DNA of 64,000 nt, taken from NCBI GenBank assembly GCA_014218235.1, contig CM024759.1:4418712-4482711 (forward strand), read 5' to 3'. Below, one piece after another: positions 48,990-60,085 of the stretch (positions within the stretch are counted from its first letter, which is position 1; each line of letters begins with the position of its first letter). The notes beneath the pieces are model-generated. The model was not told where the DNA came from, did no database searches, and was given only the letters and a program-made list of their open reading frames with translations. The translations under genes were made by a program, and so were the position numbers. The DNA comes from Colocasia esculenta. Taxonomy: Eukaryota; Streptophyta; Magnoliopsida; Alismatales; Araceae.

Positions 48990-49315
48990 TGCCCTGCCCA
49001 CCGAAGAGGCAGAGCGGGCAGAAGACCGCCGGCTACGCACACGCCCTCTCCCCGCAGCCTGGACGCCCTCGCCCTTCGCCCTAGCCCTGGCCTCGCCCCG
49101 CCCGCAGAAGAGGTAAAGCGGGCAAAAGATCGCTGGCCGCGCGCCCTCTCCTTGCCGCCAGTATGCCCTCGCCTTACCCTACCCGCGAAAGAGGAAGAGC
49201 GGGCAGACCGCCCACCGCACGCCCCCTCCCTGCCACCCGGACGCCCTCGCCCTCTTCGTCCTCACCTCGCCCCGCCCGCAGAAGAGGAAGAGCGGACAGA
49301 CTCCCTGCTGCCATG
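48990..49315. repeat. GC-rich minisatellite, four imperfect ~80-105-bp units
   Basis: Units begin near 48991, 49095, 49177 and 49268 with variants of CCCGCCCGCAGAAGAGG and AAAGCGGGCAG, each followed by a GCCCTCGCC stretch. All three plus frames and the opposite strand are partly open because of composition. It may derive from a proline-rich coding sequence, but no gene can be supported. Confidence 0.6.
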
Positions 49316-51074
49316 GTGGCCCACGCATGCCGCTTCTCTCCTCCCCCTGTGGCATACTGCCTCCTCCTCCTCTTCCTCCCGTCGCCACCGCTCCACTCCT
49401 GCTCGAACCCTACAATCTCTAGCTCCAACACCTCGAACAACCAGTCCTCGTAGTTGAAGTAGCAAGCAATAAACATGCCTCCTTCCTGTCGCCTCGGCAT
49501 CGCCACCAGTGAGTGCCAAGTCACCACCAGTGAGACCCATTGGCATGTAGTAGGACTACTTTTATATTATAATATCTGTATTTTTTATGCTACAGTAACA
49601 CATCAATAATACTTGCAATTATCATTCATCATTCGAGATATTCTTAATCATTAGAATTTCATCTATAATGTTAGAATAATTTTCATGAATAGAATTTGAC
49701 ATCATAAGAGTTTCTTTATCAATAGAATTAGAGGTGCATATGAGGCTGTTCTATTCCTTTGTCTATTATTATCTTTAGTGACATTGTCAGGGCATTACTA
49801 TGGTTAATATTAGCAAAGGTGAATATAGATTTAGTCACTTCCAAACTACAGATCTGGTCACTTCACAAGGAAATAGTAGGTTCTTATAAATTCAAAAACA
49901 CAAACTAGATAAGCTAGAAGATTTTGATGTTACTACTTACAACAAGATGAATGCAATAAAATGTGTAAGTAAAATGATGTGGAAAATAGAGATAACAAGA
50001 TAACCAATTTGTCTATTATATTACAATTTCCCAAAACCTGAAATGTATCCTAAACAAATTATTTATAAAGGATAAAAAATAGAAAATAACTCAACAAAAC
50101 AAGAGATAAGAGGACTACACAAATGGAAAGGCAACTTACTTGTTCATCTATTACAACATTAACTTTTCAATGTTTCTACTATAGCACTACATCTTTCACT
50201 ATATCAATTTTTTTGTTAGCTTATTGTGTGACTTTACATGCTAACTATGTTTATTTATTTACAAGATGGAGTTAAATTATATTGTTGATAAGAGTAGGAT
50301 GTACAAATACAAGACCAAACATGAACGAGTTAATACAGATTTTTTGGCCAGAGTTGAACAATTCATGCAATTAATTTGCATCACAAAATTTTAACAATGA
50401 TTCTTTTTCAATGATGAGATGCTCGTGCTATAGGTATGAAATAAGTTTTATCATGAAAAGACATTGTTCATTATCATATTGTTAGAGAGGGATTTACTGA
50501 AGGATATACTACTTGACAATTCCATGGAAAATCTTATAGAAAGTCTTGAGTGGATGATCGATCTTATGTTCACTGGTTCAATGGATGATATGGTTGAGAT
50601 GTTAAATAATGCATTTATGTGGAAAACTGTCAATGATGATACCCAAAATTAATGAAGAGCACAATCAAGAGACAAACACATTTAGAAAGCTCATGGAACT
50701 AATAAACCTCTTTATGCAAATTGCAATACGTATTCGAGACTTTCTTTCATTATACGTTTATTTCAACTCAAGTACCTACACAAATGTGTTTATTTCATTC
50801 TTCTTCAGCGATGAGATCCGGAGGGATTTAATTTTAAGTCCTTTCGATATCCCATTTTATAAGACATCTGCGAACCTGAACATTAATCCAACTAACAAAC
50901 TTAAGAATGGGATATAAGCAAGTAAATTTTACGAGTAATATGATGACTTGGGTATTTAACAAGAGAGACGCGGGCAACAATTAAATTTGTCATTGATTTA
51001 TGTTGGACCGCCAAGACAAGAGAACTATGAATAGTACTGTCTCCTCAATCCAAACTTAATTAGATCAATAGGGG

Positions 51075-51111
<37 letters not shown>

Positions 51112-51652
51112 GGATAAGAGAAATGTTTACTTCTCGTGGATCCTATCAATTTTCTCTCATTCTTTTGATGTACACTCACATTACAACATAAAAAGTTATT
51201 TATCTGTCTTAGTTGGTTATTTATGACTCTTAATATAAATATAAGAAATATAAATATTTGTTTTCATGTATGTTGAAGTTTTTTATCACCCTTAACACGA
51301 TACTTAACATTTTTAATGTTAAGAATGACAAATAATATGTTAAAATTGACAAATAATTTTATGAAGAAGGATTTGTTGAAATGTTTAATATTTCTAGTAG
51401 GTGGGATCCATGCGCCTAGTGCACAGACCAATAGGGTAAATTTCCGAATCATCCGTGCAAACTAGGTACTTCTCCAAAGATAAACAAGTGTATGAGAAAT
51501 GAGGCGTTTATTAATTGTTCATGCAAAGTAGTAATCGCCAGCCAAATTAATGGAAGATGGCATGGCATGCACAACCCCCCCTCAAACACGAGCGACAGCA
51601 AATACAGGCATGCACCCACGCCACGTGAGACGTGCGCTAGATCTGCTCTCCA
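49316..51652. other. No gene seen; (CT)n at 51079-51108
   Basis: AT-rich sequence. Plus-strand ORFs at 50464-50652 and 50609-50917 overlap, lack homology I can name and have no clear promoter. A (CT)n microsatellite is at 51079-51108. Confidence 0.5.
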
Positions 51653-52177
51653 TTAATAGAAGACAAAGAATCCGGCAACCATGGCGGTGGCTGCGGCCGA
51701 CGCCACCTTCACCATCGAAGCTCCGCTGGCTGCGTCGTCGGCTGCTGGAGCGTCCGCTGCAGGTCCCGAGGCTTCGACGGGTGCACCGGCGGCCTCACTG
51801 GATCCCTCCGGGGCAGCAGCGGGGGATGCAGAGGGCGACGCGGCGGTGGAGGTCGAGGTCGGAGATGCAGCAGGAGAGTCCGCAATGGCGGCGGGTACCG
51901 GGGGCGAGGATGTCGGCGCTTTCCCGGTGGTGGAGGCCGCGGGAGCCGACGCGGGTGCCTTACCGGCGGCAGGTGCCGGGGACTTGGGAGATGCAGCCGC
52001 CGGCCCGGGGCTGCTGCTAGAAGCCTTGGGGGACGCTGCGGGAGCAGTAGTCACCTTGCCGGAGGACGGTGCTGCGGCGGACTGATCTGTGGGAGCAGGA
52101 GCGGGAGCCTGATCAGCAACCACCGACCCGACCACCGCGAGGAAGATGAGAGCCACGGCGGCGGATCGGCTGGCCAT
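51653..52177 (-). CDS. Classical arabinogalactan protein (GPI-anchored)
   Basis: A single-exon 174-aa protein. Residues 1-22 form a signal peptide (basic start, ALIFLAVVGSVVA core, cleavage before DQ). The mature region to about residue 150 is almost entirely Pro/Ala/Ser/Thr, with AP, SP and TP dipeptides (APAPAP, SPKSPAPAAGKAP). In this family such prolines are hydroxylated and carry arabinogalactan chains. The C-terminus (ASMVKVASAAATAMVAGFF) is a small-residue site plus hydrophobic tail, as for GPI anchor addition. The product would sit on the outer plasma membrane and cell wall, with roles in growth or signalling. Codons are strongly GC-biased compared with the flanks. A TATA box lies upstream at 52321-52328. 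It is the only intact non-transposon gene I find. The plus-strand ORFs over it are shadows. Confidence 0.9.
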   Translation of the reverse strand: MASRSAAVALIFLAVVGSVVADQAPAPAPTDQSAAAPSSGKVTTAPAASPKASSSSPGPAAASPKSPAPAAGKAPASAPAASTTGKAPTSSPPVPAAIADSPAASPTSTSTAASPSASPAAAPEGSSEAAGAPVEASGPAADAPAADDAASGASMVKVASAAATAMVAGFFVFY

Positions 52178-52320
52178 TGTTGGAGATCGAGTAGTAGGGC
52201 TTCAGGGGGATGTAGAGGGGCCGGGTTGTGAGATTTGCTCTGCAGCGCCTCCCTCTTTGGAGGATATGAATGAAGAACGGAGGAAGCGCTGAGATGCCTG
52301 AGGCCTGCCCAGGGTGGTGC

Positions 52321-52328
52321 TTTATATA
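52321..52328 (-). promoter_or_regulatory. TATA box of the arabinogalactan protein gene
   Basis: TATATAAA on the minus strand, about 145 bases upstream of the ATG at 52177, giving a leader of roughly 110 bases. Confidence 0.7.
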
Positions 52329-52435
52329 GACTCTAATGGCAGGGCGTGTGTGGTTGCCCTGCTCCCATAGAAACGGTCTCCTCTTCTGTCGTTTTTGGAC
52401 AGGACAGCCGGCATTTCCGGCCGGAACGATATGAC

Positions 52436-52436
52436 C

Positions 52437-52481
<45 letters not shown>

Positions 52482-52497
52482 CGCATGCATGCATGCA
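52436..52497. repeat. Compound microsatellite (TA)n(GA)n(GCAT)n
   Basis: Three adjacent simple repeats lie about 110 bases upstream of the TATA box of the arabinogalactan gene. A GA/CT run there could act as a GAGA-type element, but nothing in the sequence proves it. Confidence 0.85.
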
Positions 52498-52663
52498 TGG
52501 ACGATGTAGATTACGTAAATCAAAGCAATTTTATTGGTTGGATGGATCTCATAGACTTCTCTTTTTCTTCTTGCTACTACTCTTAGGGTCTATGTCATAT
52601 TTTCCTTTACGAGACCATTCTTACAAGAAAAAGTCTCCGAAAACACGACTACTCCATGGGTGT

Positions 52664-52822
52664 CAGTGGTAGATCTAAAATTTTCGTTCAATGGATACAT
52701 TCTTAGACATATTTTCTTGATCCAGTCAAGTTATTAATGATAAAAATTTACATCATTGATGGAAACTTTTCAATCAAGTAGAGTCACAGGACCCCACTGA
52801 CTCTAAAGTGGCTCCACCACTG
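52664..52822. mobile_element. hAT-type MITE, TSD ATGKGTGT
   Basis: The termini are CAGTGGTAGATC and GGCTCCACCACTG. The flanking 8 bases, ATGGGTGT (52656-52663) and ATGTGTGT (52823-52830), differ at one position. The CAGTGG start is common in plant hAT-type miniature elements. Confidence 0.75.
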
Positions 52823-52830
52823 ATGTGTGT

Positions 52831-53400
52831 ACATACACACCCACGGTAGATTGGGTGGTCAATCAGTCGATGTGATGGCCACTTGATTAGAGTGTATTTG
52901 CACACCCTTCTTTTTAATGTGTGTCAAGACTTTCCCTTCTTACAATAAGTGTATATATATCTCTAATTATCTGTTAGGACAATCCATTTAAATATTGCTT
53001 TGGATTTTCACACATGAATTATTTTTAAATCGAATTGGTAGATTTGCACATTACTCTCCTGATAACTAATATTTTGAAGGAAAATTTTTAGTGCACAACT
53101 TTAAGTGTGCATAAATTGGATACATCCGATAAGAATGTGTCATCTCAATTTTTTAAAGTTAAAAAAATTAAGATGAAGTTATATTAAATGTCCTCATCTC
53201 TTATATGGCACACCATCTTCATATTAGATATGTTTAATTTGTGTATATTTTTTTGCGTGAACTGAGTCCTTCCTTGGGGAAAAAAACAATTAGAATTTAA
53301 TGATCATATGGCACATGGTCGTACTGCACTCGCATGTTTGAATGAACTTTTTGTATATATATTAAAAAAGTAGTGCAAACGAGATTGTCAATATTTTTTT
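52831..53400. other. No gene seen
   Basis: AT-rich spacer between the MITE and the Mutator-like element. It ends in a T run that abuts the element's start at 53401. Confidence 0.5.
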
Positions 53401-53770
53401 GGGAAAATTAATTGGGGGTCCTTGTCAGAGCCTGGTACTTATTTCCTCATCCCTGTCAGAATACCGGTTGATGTAAAGTCCCTGCTTTTCTCCAGGTTTA
53501 ATTTCCAGTCCCTGCTTTTCAGATGTCACCATTTACGGCCCTCCACACACGATTTCCGTCTCCTTGGCCTCCGTCTCTTTTTCCCATTCCCGTCTTACCC
53601 TTCCCTCCTTTTTTCCATCGCCTGTTCCCCAAACGACGCTGACGCTTCGGTGGCCCGTGAACTCTGACCCATGCGAAGTTACTCTTACATACCCTGCCAA
53701 GAACTGATACAGCAACCATTGACAGCACTTACAAACCGCCTTTCGAAGGCCCGTGAACCGTTCTTCACAC

Positions 53771-53778
53771 TATAAAAG
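53771..53778 (+). promoter_or_regulatory. TATA box of the small MULE gene
   Basis: TATAAAAG, followed about 30 bases later by a pyrimidine-rich leader and then the ATG at 53871. Confidence 0.65.
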
Positions 53779-53870
53779 GAACCCTGGGTCATTCCTATCC
53801 TTCATCACAAGCTTCCCTCGCTCTTCTTCTTCCTATCTTTCTTGCTCGTCTTCTTCATCTTTATTTGCAG

Positions 53871-54161
53871 ATGTCTTCATCTAACCGTGCTCCCCGGAGG
53901 GATGGCAAGGCACCTGCCTCACCGGTGCCACCGTCGCCCCCGGCTCTACCTTTCCCGGAGACGTACAGCCCCGACTACTGGAACGGATTTTACGTTGGGT
54001 GGACGATGGCTTTACAGAAAGCCTCTCGGCTGTACCACCACAAGGGCCTCACCAACATCCTCCCTGACATTGGCCCTAGGGTAGAACACATATCTTCCTC
54101 ACCTTCCCCTCGTCCCTCCCCGGCCCGCTCCTATTCCTCCCCTCCCTCGTCCACCGAGTAA
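53871..54161 (+). CDS. Small Pro/Ser-rich protein of the MULE, function unknown
   Basis: A 96-aa frame with ATG at 53871 and TAA at 54159. The N-terminus is basic then Pro-rich (APRRDGKAPASPVPPSPP). The middle is ordered and aromatic (YSPDYWNGFYVGWTMALQKA). The tail is Ser/Pro-rich. TTTGCAG directly before the ATG could be a splice acceptor, so the ATG may open the second exon of a longer transcript. There is a TATA box about 100 bases upstream, and the gene lies inside the proposed left end of the element. It occupies the slot of an accessory MULE gene. I recognise no family, and a non-coding transcript is possible. Confidence 0.5.
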   Translation: MSSSNRAPRRDGKAPASPVPPSPPALPFPETYSPDYWNGFYVGWTMALQKASRLYHHKGLTNILPDIGPRVEHISSSPSPRPSPARSYSSPPSSTE

Positions 54162-54780
54162 TCGGGTTAGGGTGTTTAGAATGTCTCCCTCCCCGACCAG
54201 TTCCTCCCCTCCCCTCCCATCCCTTCCTACACCTCACCTCCCCTCCCCTCCCTCCCTTCTCTGCAATCCTTCTTATTCCTCCCCTCCCCTCCTATCTCTG
54301 CTGTCCTTATTTGTCCCCTCCCCTCCGTTTCATTCCAGTGTCCATGCTATTGGGTTACGGAGTTAAGATTGTAACAGTGCTTGTTTATGGAATATAAATA
54401 TTTTCCTTATATGCAGTCTTCTGTGGGCTTGTATGTGCTATCTATGATGCGTGTACTGTAATACTAACAGGTTCCTCCGAAGCGGTCAAGCTGTACTGCT
54501 GGAACTGTAACCCCATAGCATGGACACTGTAATGAAAAAGGGCACATACTGTAACACGGGAAACAGGTAATGTAATAAATAGTTGTAGCTTTAGTTCTCG
54601 AACTGTAACCTCCTATCATGCAAACTATAAAACATAAAGGTTACGACTGTAACAGCATTCCAACTGTAACCTCATAGCATGCATACTATAATGACAATAG
54701 CTAAGTACTGTAAAAGATTTCAACTGATACTGTAATAATGTGTTCTGGAAATGTAACCTCCTATTATGTATACTATAAAA

Positions 54781-55883
54781 GAATAGGTAAAGACTGTAAG
54801 AGGATTCTACACACACTGTAATGAGGTAGGCGTAGCTGGGCGCTCAAGCTGTAAGACAGTACTTCTTCAACTGTAACGTAGTATCATTTATACTGTAACA
54901 GGAATAGGTAAAGACTGTAAGAGGATTCTACACACACTGTAATGAGGTAGGCGTAGCTGGGCGCTCAAGCTGTAAGACAGTACTTCTTCAACTGTAACGT
55001 AGTATCATTTATACTGTAACAAGAATAGGTAAAGACTGTAACAGGATTCTACACACACTGTAATGAGGTAGGCGTAGCTGGGCGCTCAAGCTGTAAGACA
55101 GTACTTCTTCAACTGTAACGTAGTATCATTTATACTGTAACAGGAATAGGTAAAGACTGTAACAGGATTCTACACACACTGTAATGAGGTAGGCGTAGCT
55201 GGGCGCTCAAGCTGTAAGACAGTACTTCTTCAACTGTAACGTAGTATCATTTATACTGTAACAGGAATAGGTAAAGACTGTAAGAGGATTCTACACACAC
55301 TGTAATGAGGTAGGCGTAGCTGGGCGCTCAAGCTGTAAGACAGTACTTCTTCAACTGTAACGTAGTATCATTTATACTGTAACAGGAATAGGTAAAGACT
55401 GTAACAGGATTCTACACACACTGTAATGAGGTAGGCGTAGCTGGGCGCTCAAGCTGTAAGACAGTACTTCTTCAACTGTAACGTAGTATCATTTATACTG
55501 TAACAGGAATAGGTAAAGACTGTAACAGGATTCTACACACACTGTAATGAGGTAGGCGTAGCTGGGCGCTCAAGCTGTAAGACAGTACTTCTTCAACTGT
55601 AACGTAGTATCATTTATACTGTAACAGGAATAGGTAAAGACTGTAACAGGATTCTACACACACTGTAATGAGGTAGGCGTAGCTGGGCGCTCAAGCTGTA
55701 AGACAGTACTTCTTCAACTGTAACGTAGTATCATTTATACTGTAACAGGAATAGGTAAAGACTGTAACAGGATTCTACACACACTGTAATGAGGTAGGCG
55801 TAGCTGGGCGCTCAAGCTGTAAGACAGTACTTCTTCAACTGTAACGTAGTATCATTTATACTGTAACAAGAATAGGTAAAGAC
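54781..55883. repeat. Nine 121-bp tandem units, each with five CTGTAA motifs
   Basis: GAATAGGTAAAGACTGTAA recurs at 54781, 54902, 55023, 55144, 55265, 55386, 55507, 55628, 55749 and (partial) 55870, exactly 121 apart. Units are almost identical, differing at a few sites such as GTAAGAGG/GTAACAGG. Each carries CTGTAAC or a near form five times (GACTGTAA, CACTGTAA, AGCTGTAA, AACTGTAA, TACTGTAA), all on the plus strand. 54440-54780 holds older, irregular versions of the same material. It lies directly downstream of the 3' end of the minus-strand Ulp1 gene. Near-identity implies recent expansion. Confidence 0.95.
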
Positions 55884-55951
55884 CATACAACAAGTATCAT
55901 TACAATGGTTAGGAGTTAGTACGTGCGGCAGTTCTCCTTCAGTTGTAGACG

Positions 55952-58900
55952 CTATGAACGCCCTTCTCCATTGAAGTACGCTTTGATGAAGTGGAGGGCG
56001 ATTTTTGCTCGCACAATAGGCATGTCATTCTGACTGAAGGGCAAATCTTGAATGTCCGTACGTGCTAGACATTCCATGTATTTGCAAGTAAAAATTCCGC
56101 AGTCGTCTCCCGATCCTTGTTGTGGGCATGGGTCGGGGTAGCGTAGCGGCCATGTAGCTGCATCTATCTGCTTGCCCTTCAGGTATCTTATCAGTTCCTC
56201 CACCTGCATAAGAGAATGAACAAAAGAGTTCGAGCAACTTAACGTAGATTTCATGTTACTGTTACGTCTGTAACACAAGTGCTCGCGCTCTGTAATGAAT
56301 GTAAGCATCGTATGGAACACTGGTCACTTACATATTGTGGAATGTCAGCACGATGTTTGTTTCGTAATGAGTCGTACACGTGGAACTCTTTTTCCTTCAT
56401 GCGGATGACCAGAAGAGCCCAATGGTTCGTTCCAACGTGCATGGGGGAGAAGATGACGTCGAATTCATTTGGGGCGCGGTCCAATCTCTTGAAAGCGTTT
56501 TCGAAATGTTCTTCCTTGCTCTTATCGTCTCTGCAAGATTGGACATAACCCTTTAAAGCGGCATGCAGATATCCAAAATTCCAAAAAATGTCCGGGTTCT
56601 CTTCACGGGGGCGAAACAAGTAAGCGTTGACGTAGCAGTCAATTACGACCGATTCGCTCTCCCTCGCGAACAATAGCTCCCGGATGTCATGAAACGAGAG
56701 GAAATTGTCGTATCCCTCCACAGGGCCGTTGAACATGAAATTTCTACAGGTAAGAATTAAGACTGTCATCAGTAATTGGCGAAACTGTAAACATGGTGGA
56801 CATATAGTGTAAACATGGTAGACATATATTGTAAACATGGTAGACATATACTGTAAACATGGTAGATATATAATGTAAACATCTTTGGTCGAAACTGTAA
56901 ACATGGTAGACATATAATGTAACACGTACTCATTAATGAAGCACTCATTGAAAAATCGTTCAATCAATGACTTTTCGGCCACTCCTAATGCGTCCCGGGC
57001 GACGTAATCACGTCTCTCCTCTTTCTTGCCCGTTGGAAGTGTGTCTGCACTCTCTTGAGACTCAACAAGGATCGGTTCGCAAGTGGACACATTCACTTTC
57101 GTGGCTTTGTGGTGCCGAAAATCGTCTGGCTGCGATAGAGTAAGTAAAAAAGGAATGTTCTGTAAAAATATTATAATGTAATTGTAACGGACTCGGAACA
57201 AACTGTTATGTCTCATGAAGGGTTCTGTAACCGAATGCTCAGCTTATGTAAATTCTGTAAGGGGAAACCATACCGTAAAGATATCTGGTTGTCGTCTTAT
57301 CCTCGTCCCAGCTGTAACACGTCGGGACAATGATGATGGGGATATCTGACGCCGCTTCCTTTTATTTCCTTCTTCTTCCCCCTCCTTCTGCTTCCTGTCC
57401 GCCTCCTTCTTCGTCTGCTCCTCCTCCTCCCTCTTCCTCTCCGCCTCCTTCTTCCTCTGCTCCTCCTCCTCCCGCCTCCTCTCCGCCTCCTTCTTCCTCT
57501 GCTCCTCCTCCTCCCGCCTCCTCTCCGCCTCCTTCTTCCTCTGCTCCTCCTCCTTCTGCTTCCTCTCCGCCTCCTTCTTCCTCTGCTCCTCCTCCTGCCT
57601 CTTCCTCTCCGCCTCCTTCTTCCTCTGCTCCTCCTCCTCCCGCCTCCTCTCCGCCTCCTTCTTCCTCTGCTCCTCCTCCTGCCTCTTCCTCTCCGCCTCC
57701 TTCTTCCTCTGCTCCTCCTCCTCCCGCCTCCTCTCCGCCTCCTTCTTCCTCTGCTCCTCCTCCTCCCGCCTCCTCTCCGCCTCCTTCTTCCTCTGCTCCT
57801 CCTCCTCCCGCCTCCTCTCCGCCTCCTCCTCCTCCTCCCGCCTCCTCTCCGCCTCCTCCTCCTTCTTCCTGTCCGCCTCCTTCTTCCTCTGCTCCTCCTC
57901 CTCCCGCCTCCTCTCCGCCTCCTCCTCCTCCTCCCGCCTCCTCTCCGCCTCCTCCTCCTCCTCCTTCTTCCTGTCCGCCTCCTTCTTCCTCTGCTCCTCC
58001 TCCTCCCTCTTCCTCTCCGCCTCCTCCTCCTCCGCCTCCGCCTTCTCCTCCTTCTTCCTCTTCCTCTGGTCCTCCTCCTCCTCCTTTCGCCCCCTCTTTT
58101 TCCCCTCCTTCAACTCGGGAATGTGCAACTCCTTAAATGACCGCCGCGACCTTGTTTGCACGGATCTCCTTCCTGTAACTGAGAACACGAAAGTCTGTTA
58201 ATGTCTATGAAAGAGAGCTGTAAACATAGAGAACACTTCTGTAACTTCGTATATGAAAGACTGTAACAGACAAGGAATGAAACTGTAAAGGTAGAGTACA
58301 ATCGTATTACTAAGTATTGGAATGACTGTAAGAGAGTAGGACTCTAACTGTAAATGAGGAAAGCATCTTCTGTAACTAAGCAAATGAAACAATGTAAGGA
58401 CACAAAACGTTTACCTGGACGTTGGTAACTCTTCTTTGCCACGGCATGTGATCGTACTGAAGCTGTTGGGAGCTCCAATGGCGGTAGGGCTAAAATTGCA
58501 CATTCTGTCTCTGGGGGGGGATGTTGCCACCGAGGCTGCCGCTGAAATTGTTCCTCCAGTCTATGTAGCCTTCCATCCATTGACTGGAGGATATTGTTCT
58601 GCCGGTGTAATTGGTCATTCTGCCGCTTTAACTGGTCATTCTGCCGAAGTAACTGGTCATTCTGCCGCTGTAACTGGCTAAGAATGCCATGCAGAGAGTT
58701 ATCTGATGGAGGGGTTCGGGAAGTGGTTGACGTGGATGCCGTCAATCGTCGCGAAGCTCTAGGTGGCTCCTCATTTTCATTATACTCCAAATACACCTGA
58801 ATTAACACAGGTACAGGTACAGGTATAAGTCATATACCAAGATAACACAGTTCCAGGGGTAAGTGACACTTACATCAGATCGTCGCAACCCCCGTAGTAG

Positions 58901-60085
58901 GGCGGATAACTCCGGTCCCTTATTCCGGCAATCCCAACGGAAAAATGGGGGATTCCTTTCCGGATGATCTGGTTTCCATTTGTATTGGTGCATCAAAAAC
59001 CATGCCTACATCATTATGAAATAGATAATGCGTATGAGAAGTGTATCGTAAACGTATGTAACAGATACATATGTCTTCTGTAAATGTATGTAACAGATAC
59101 TGTAATAGGTTCATATGTCATCTGTAATATAGACCGTCTTGAACTGTAACAGAGGACATATGAAAACGTATGTAACATATACATATGTCTTCTGTAAATG
59201 TACTCTATGAGTCTTCTGGAATAGACACATTCAGGAACTGTAACAGAGTGTACCGTAACAGTATACTCACACCGAGAGCGGGAACACAACCGGTTAGGAA
59301 GATGTTTTTGCAGGAACCAGCTGCTGTTTTGAATGCCATCACCCCCGACATCAGGTACTCGTGGATTGCGGCAGCCCAATTGGCGTTGTTCATGTCATGG
59401 AGGTCGTCCAGGTATGGCAGAATGGACAGCGACCCCGACATCCCACTTGTGGGGAAGAAGAAACAGGAACAAAGAAGCGCAACCCAAAGCTTCACGGAAA
59501 TCTCAACAGCAAGCTGACCCTCCTGTGGAACGTACTCCTTAAGTTTCAAATGGACATTGTGCCTGTCCATCGTTCTTTTGGTTCCAAGGATCCGGCGCAA
59601 ACTGGCTTTTGTCCCATCCGTGTTCAGGTCGATAGGGGAACCAACGTTTGGTATACCCATAACTTTGGCTATGTCTGAAGGGCGAAAAGTCATGCTGCAT
59701 GAGCCAATCTTAAAACGCTCTCCATCGAAACGTGTCATAAGATCGACAATGAGTGAAATTGGGTAGGTCACCATTTCGCATTTGATATACGCGCGAAATG
59801 GTGAATTCCTCATCAACTTCAGATGCGCGCTCCTAAATTGCAAATCGTCCATAACGGAACGGTAGAACAGAAGCGAGCATCGCGTATTATATTCATTCTT
59901 TTCTGCAAAGAAAAGATCGCATCTTAAAAATGAAAACATTCATTCGACAAACATCCGTATTAGGGTAAGAAGAAACTACTTTTTCGTACGACTTGGAGTG
60001 TGGGTTCTTCCACGAACGCTTCTTGCACCGCATCCGCCGCAATGCTCTGAATGTCAGCGCTCGTAGGAGATCGACGGCTTGCCAT
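55952..60085 (-). CDS. VANC-like protein: DUF1985-like domain, coiled coil and Ulp1 protease (8 exons)
   Basis: Exons: 60085-59980, 59902-59271, 59005-58874, 58796-58415, 58172-57274, 57129-56930, 56743-56332, 56203-55952. All introns are GT-AG, phases agree throughout, and the total is 3015 bp (1004 aa and stop). Residues ~55-235 resemble DUF1985 or plant-mobile-type domains (FRPSDIAKVMGIPNVG, ALLCSCFFFPTSG, LPYLDDL, NWAAAIHEYL). ~320-370 is a Gln/Asn coil (RQNDQL repeats). ~425-690 is a Glu/Lys/Arg single helix or coiled coil of 14-residue repeats (EEEEQRKKEAERRR). ~785-1004 is a C48 protease with His891 (NHWALLVI), Asp908 (HVYDSL), the Gln949/950 region and Cys956 (GDDCGIFTCKYME). Role by analogy: motif-directed anti-silencing and SUMO removal at the element. 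ATG 60085 is the first start joined in frame. A TATA-like ATATATCATG lies near 60210. Confidence 0.88.
56760..56930. repeat. 21-bp tandem repeat in intron 6 of the Ulp1 gene
   Basis: Units of about 21 bp, CTGTAAACATGGTAGACATA and variants, occur five to seven times. Each contains one TGTAAA core on the plus strand. Confidence 0.85.
57390..58080 (-). repeat. Coding 42-bp minisatellite in exon 5
   Basis: The DNA behind the EEEEQRKKEAERRR repeat is near-perfectly periodic at 42 bp, with shorter variants (EEEAERRR). The opposite strand is also open and reads Ser/Pro repeats; that frame is a shadow. Confidence 0.85.

Noticed and set aside
49152..49546. Several overlapping ORFs as a proline-rich gene
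   Set aside because: All frames on both strands are open across a GC-rich minisatellite. No start context, domain or splice evidence.
50464..50917. Overlapping plus-strand ORFs (62 and 102 codons)
   Set aside because: No recognisable family, AT-rich codons, no promoter signal. Openness is within chance.
51681..52085. Ala/Gly-rich plus-strand frames across 51550-52085
   Set aside because: Antisense shadows of the arabinogalactan protein gene, which has a signal peptide, GPI tail and TATA box.
54450..54475. The Arabidopsis VANC21 motif (YAGTATTAY) as the element's target
   Set aside because: One match (GTAATACTA) is visible near 54460, but the repeated word throughout is CTGTAA, so the single match is probably incidental.
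54781..55883. CRISPR-like regular repeats
   Set aside because: The units are contiguous 121-bp tandem copies with no unique spacers, in plant transposon DNA.
57330..58136. 268-codon plus-strand Ser/Pro-rich frame resembling an extensin
   Set aside because: It is the exact antisense of the 42-bp coding repeat in exon 5 of the minus-strand gene, whose splice phases are all consistent. The openness follows from repeat composition.
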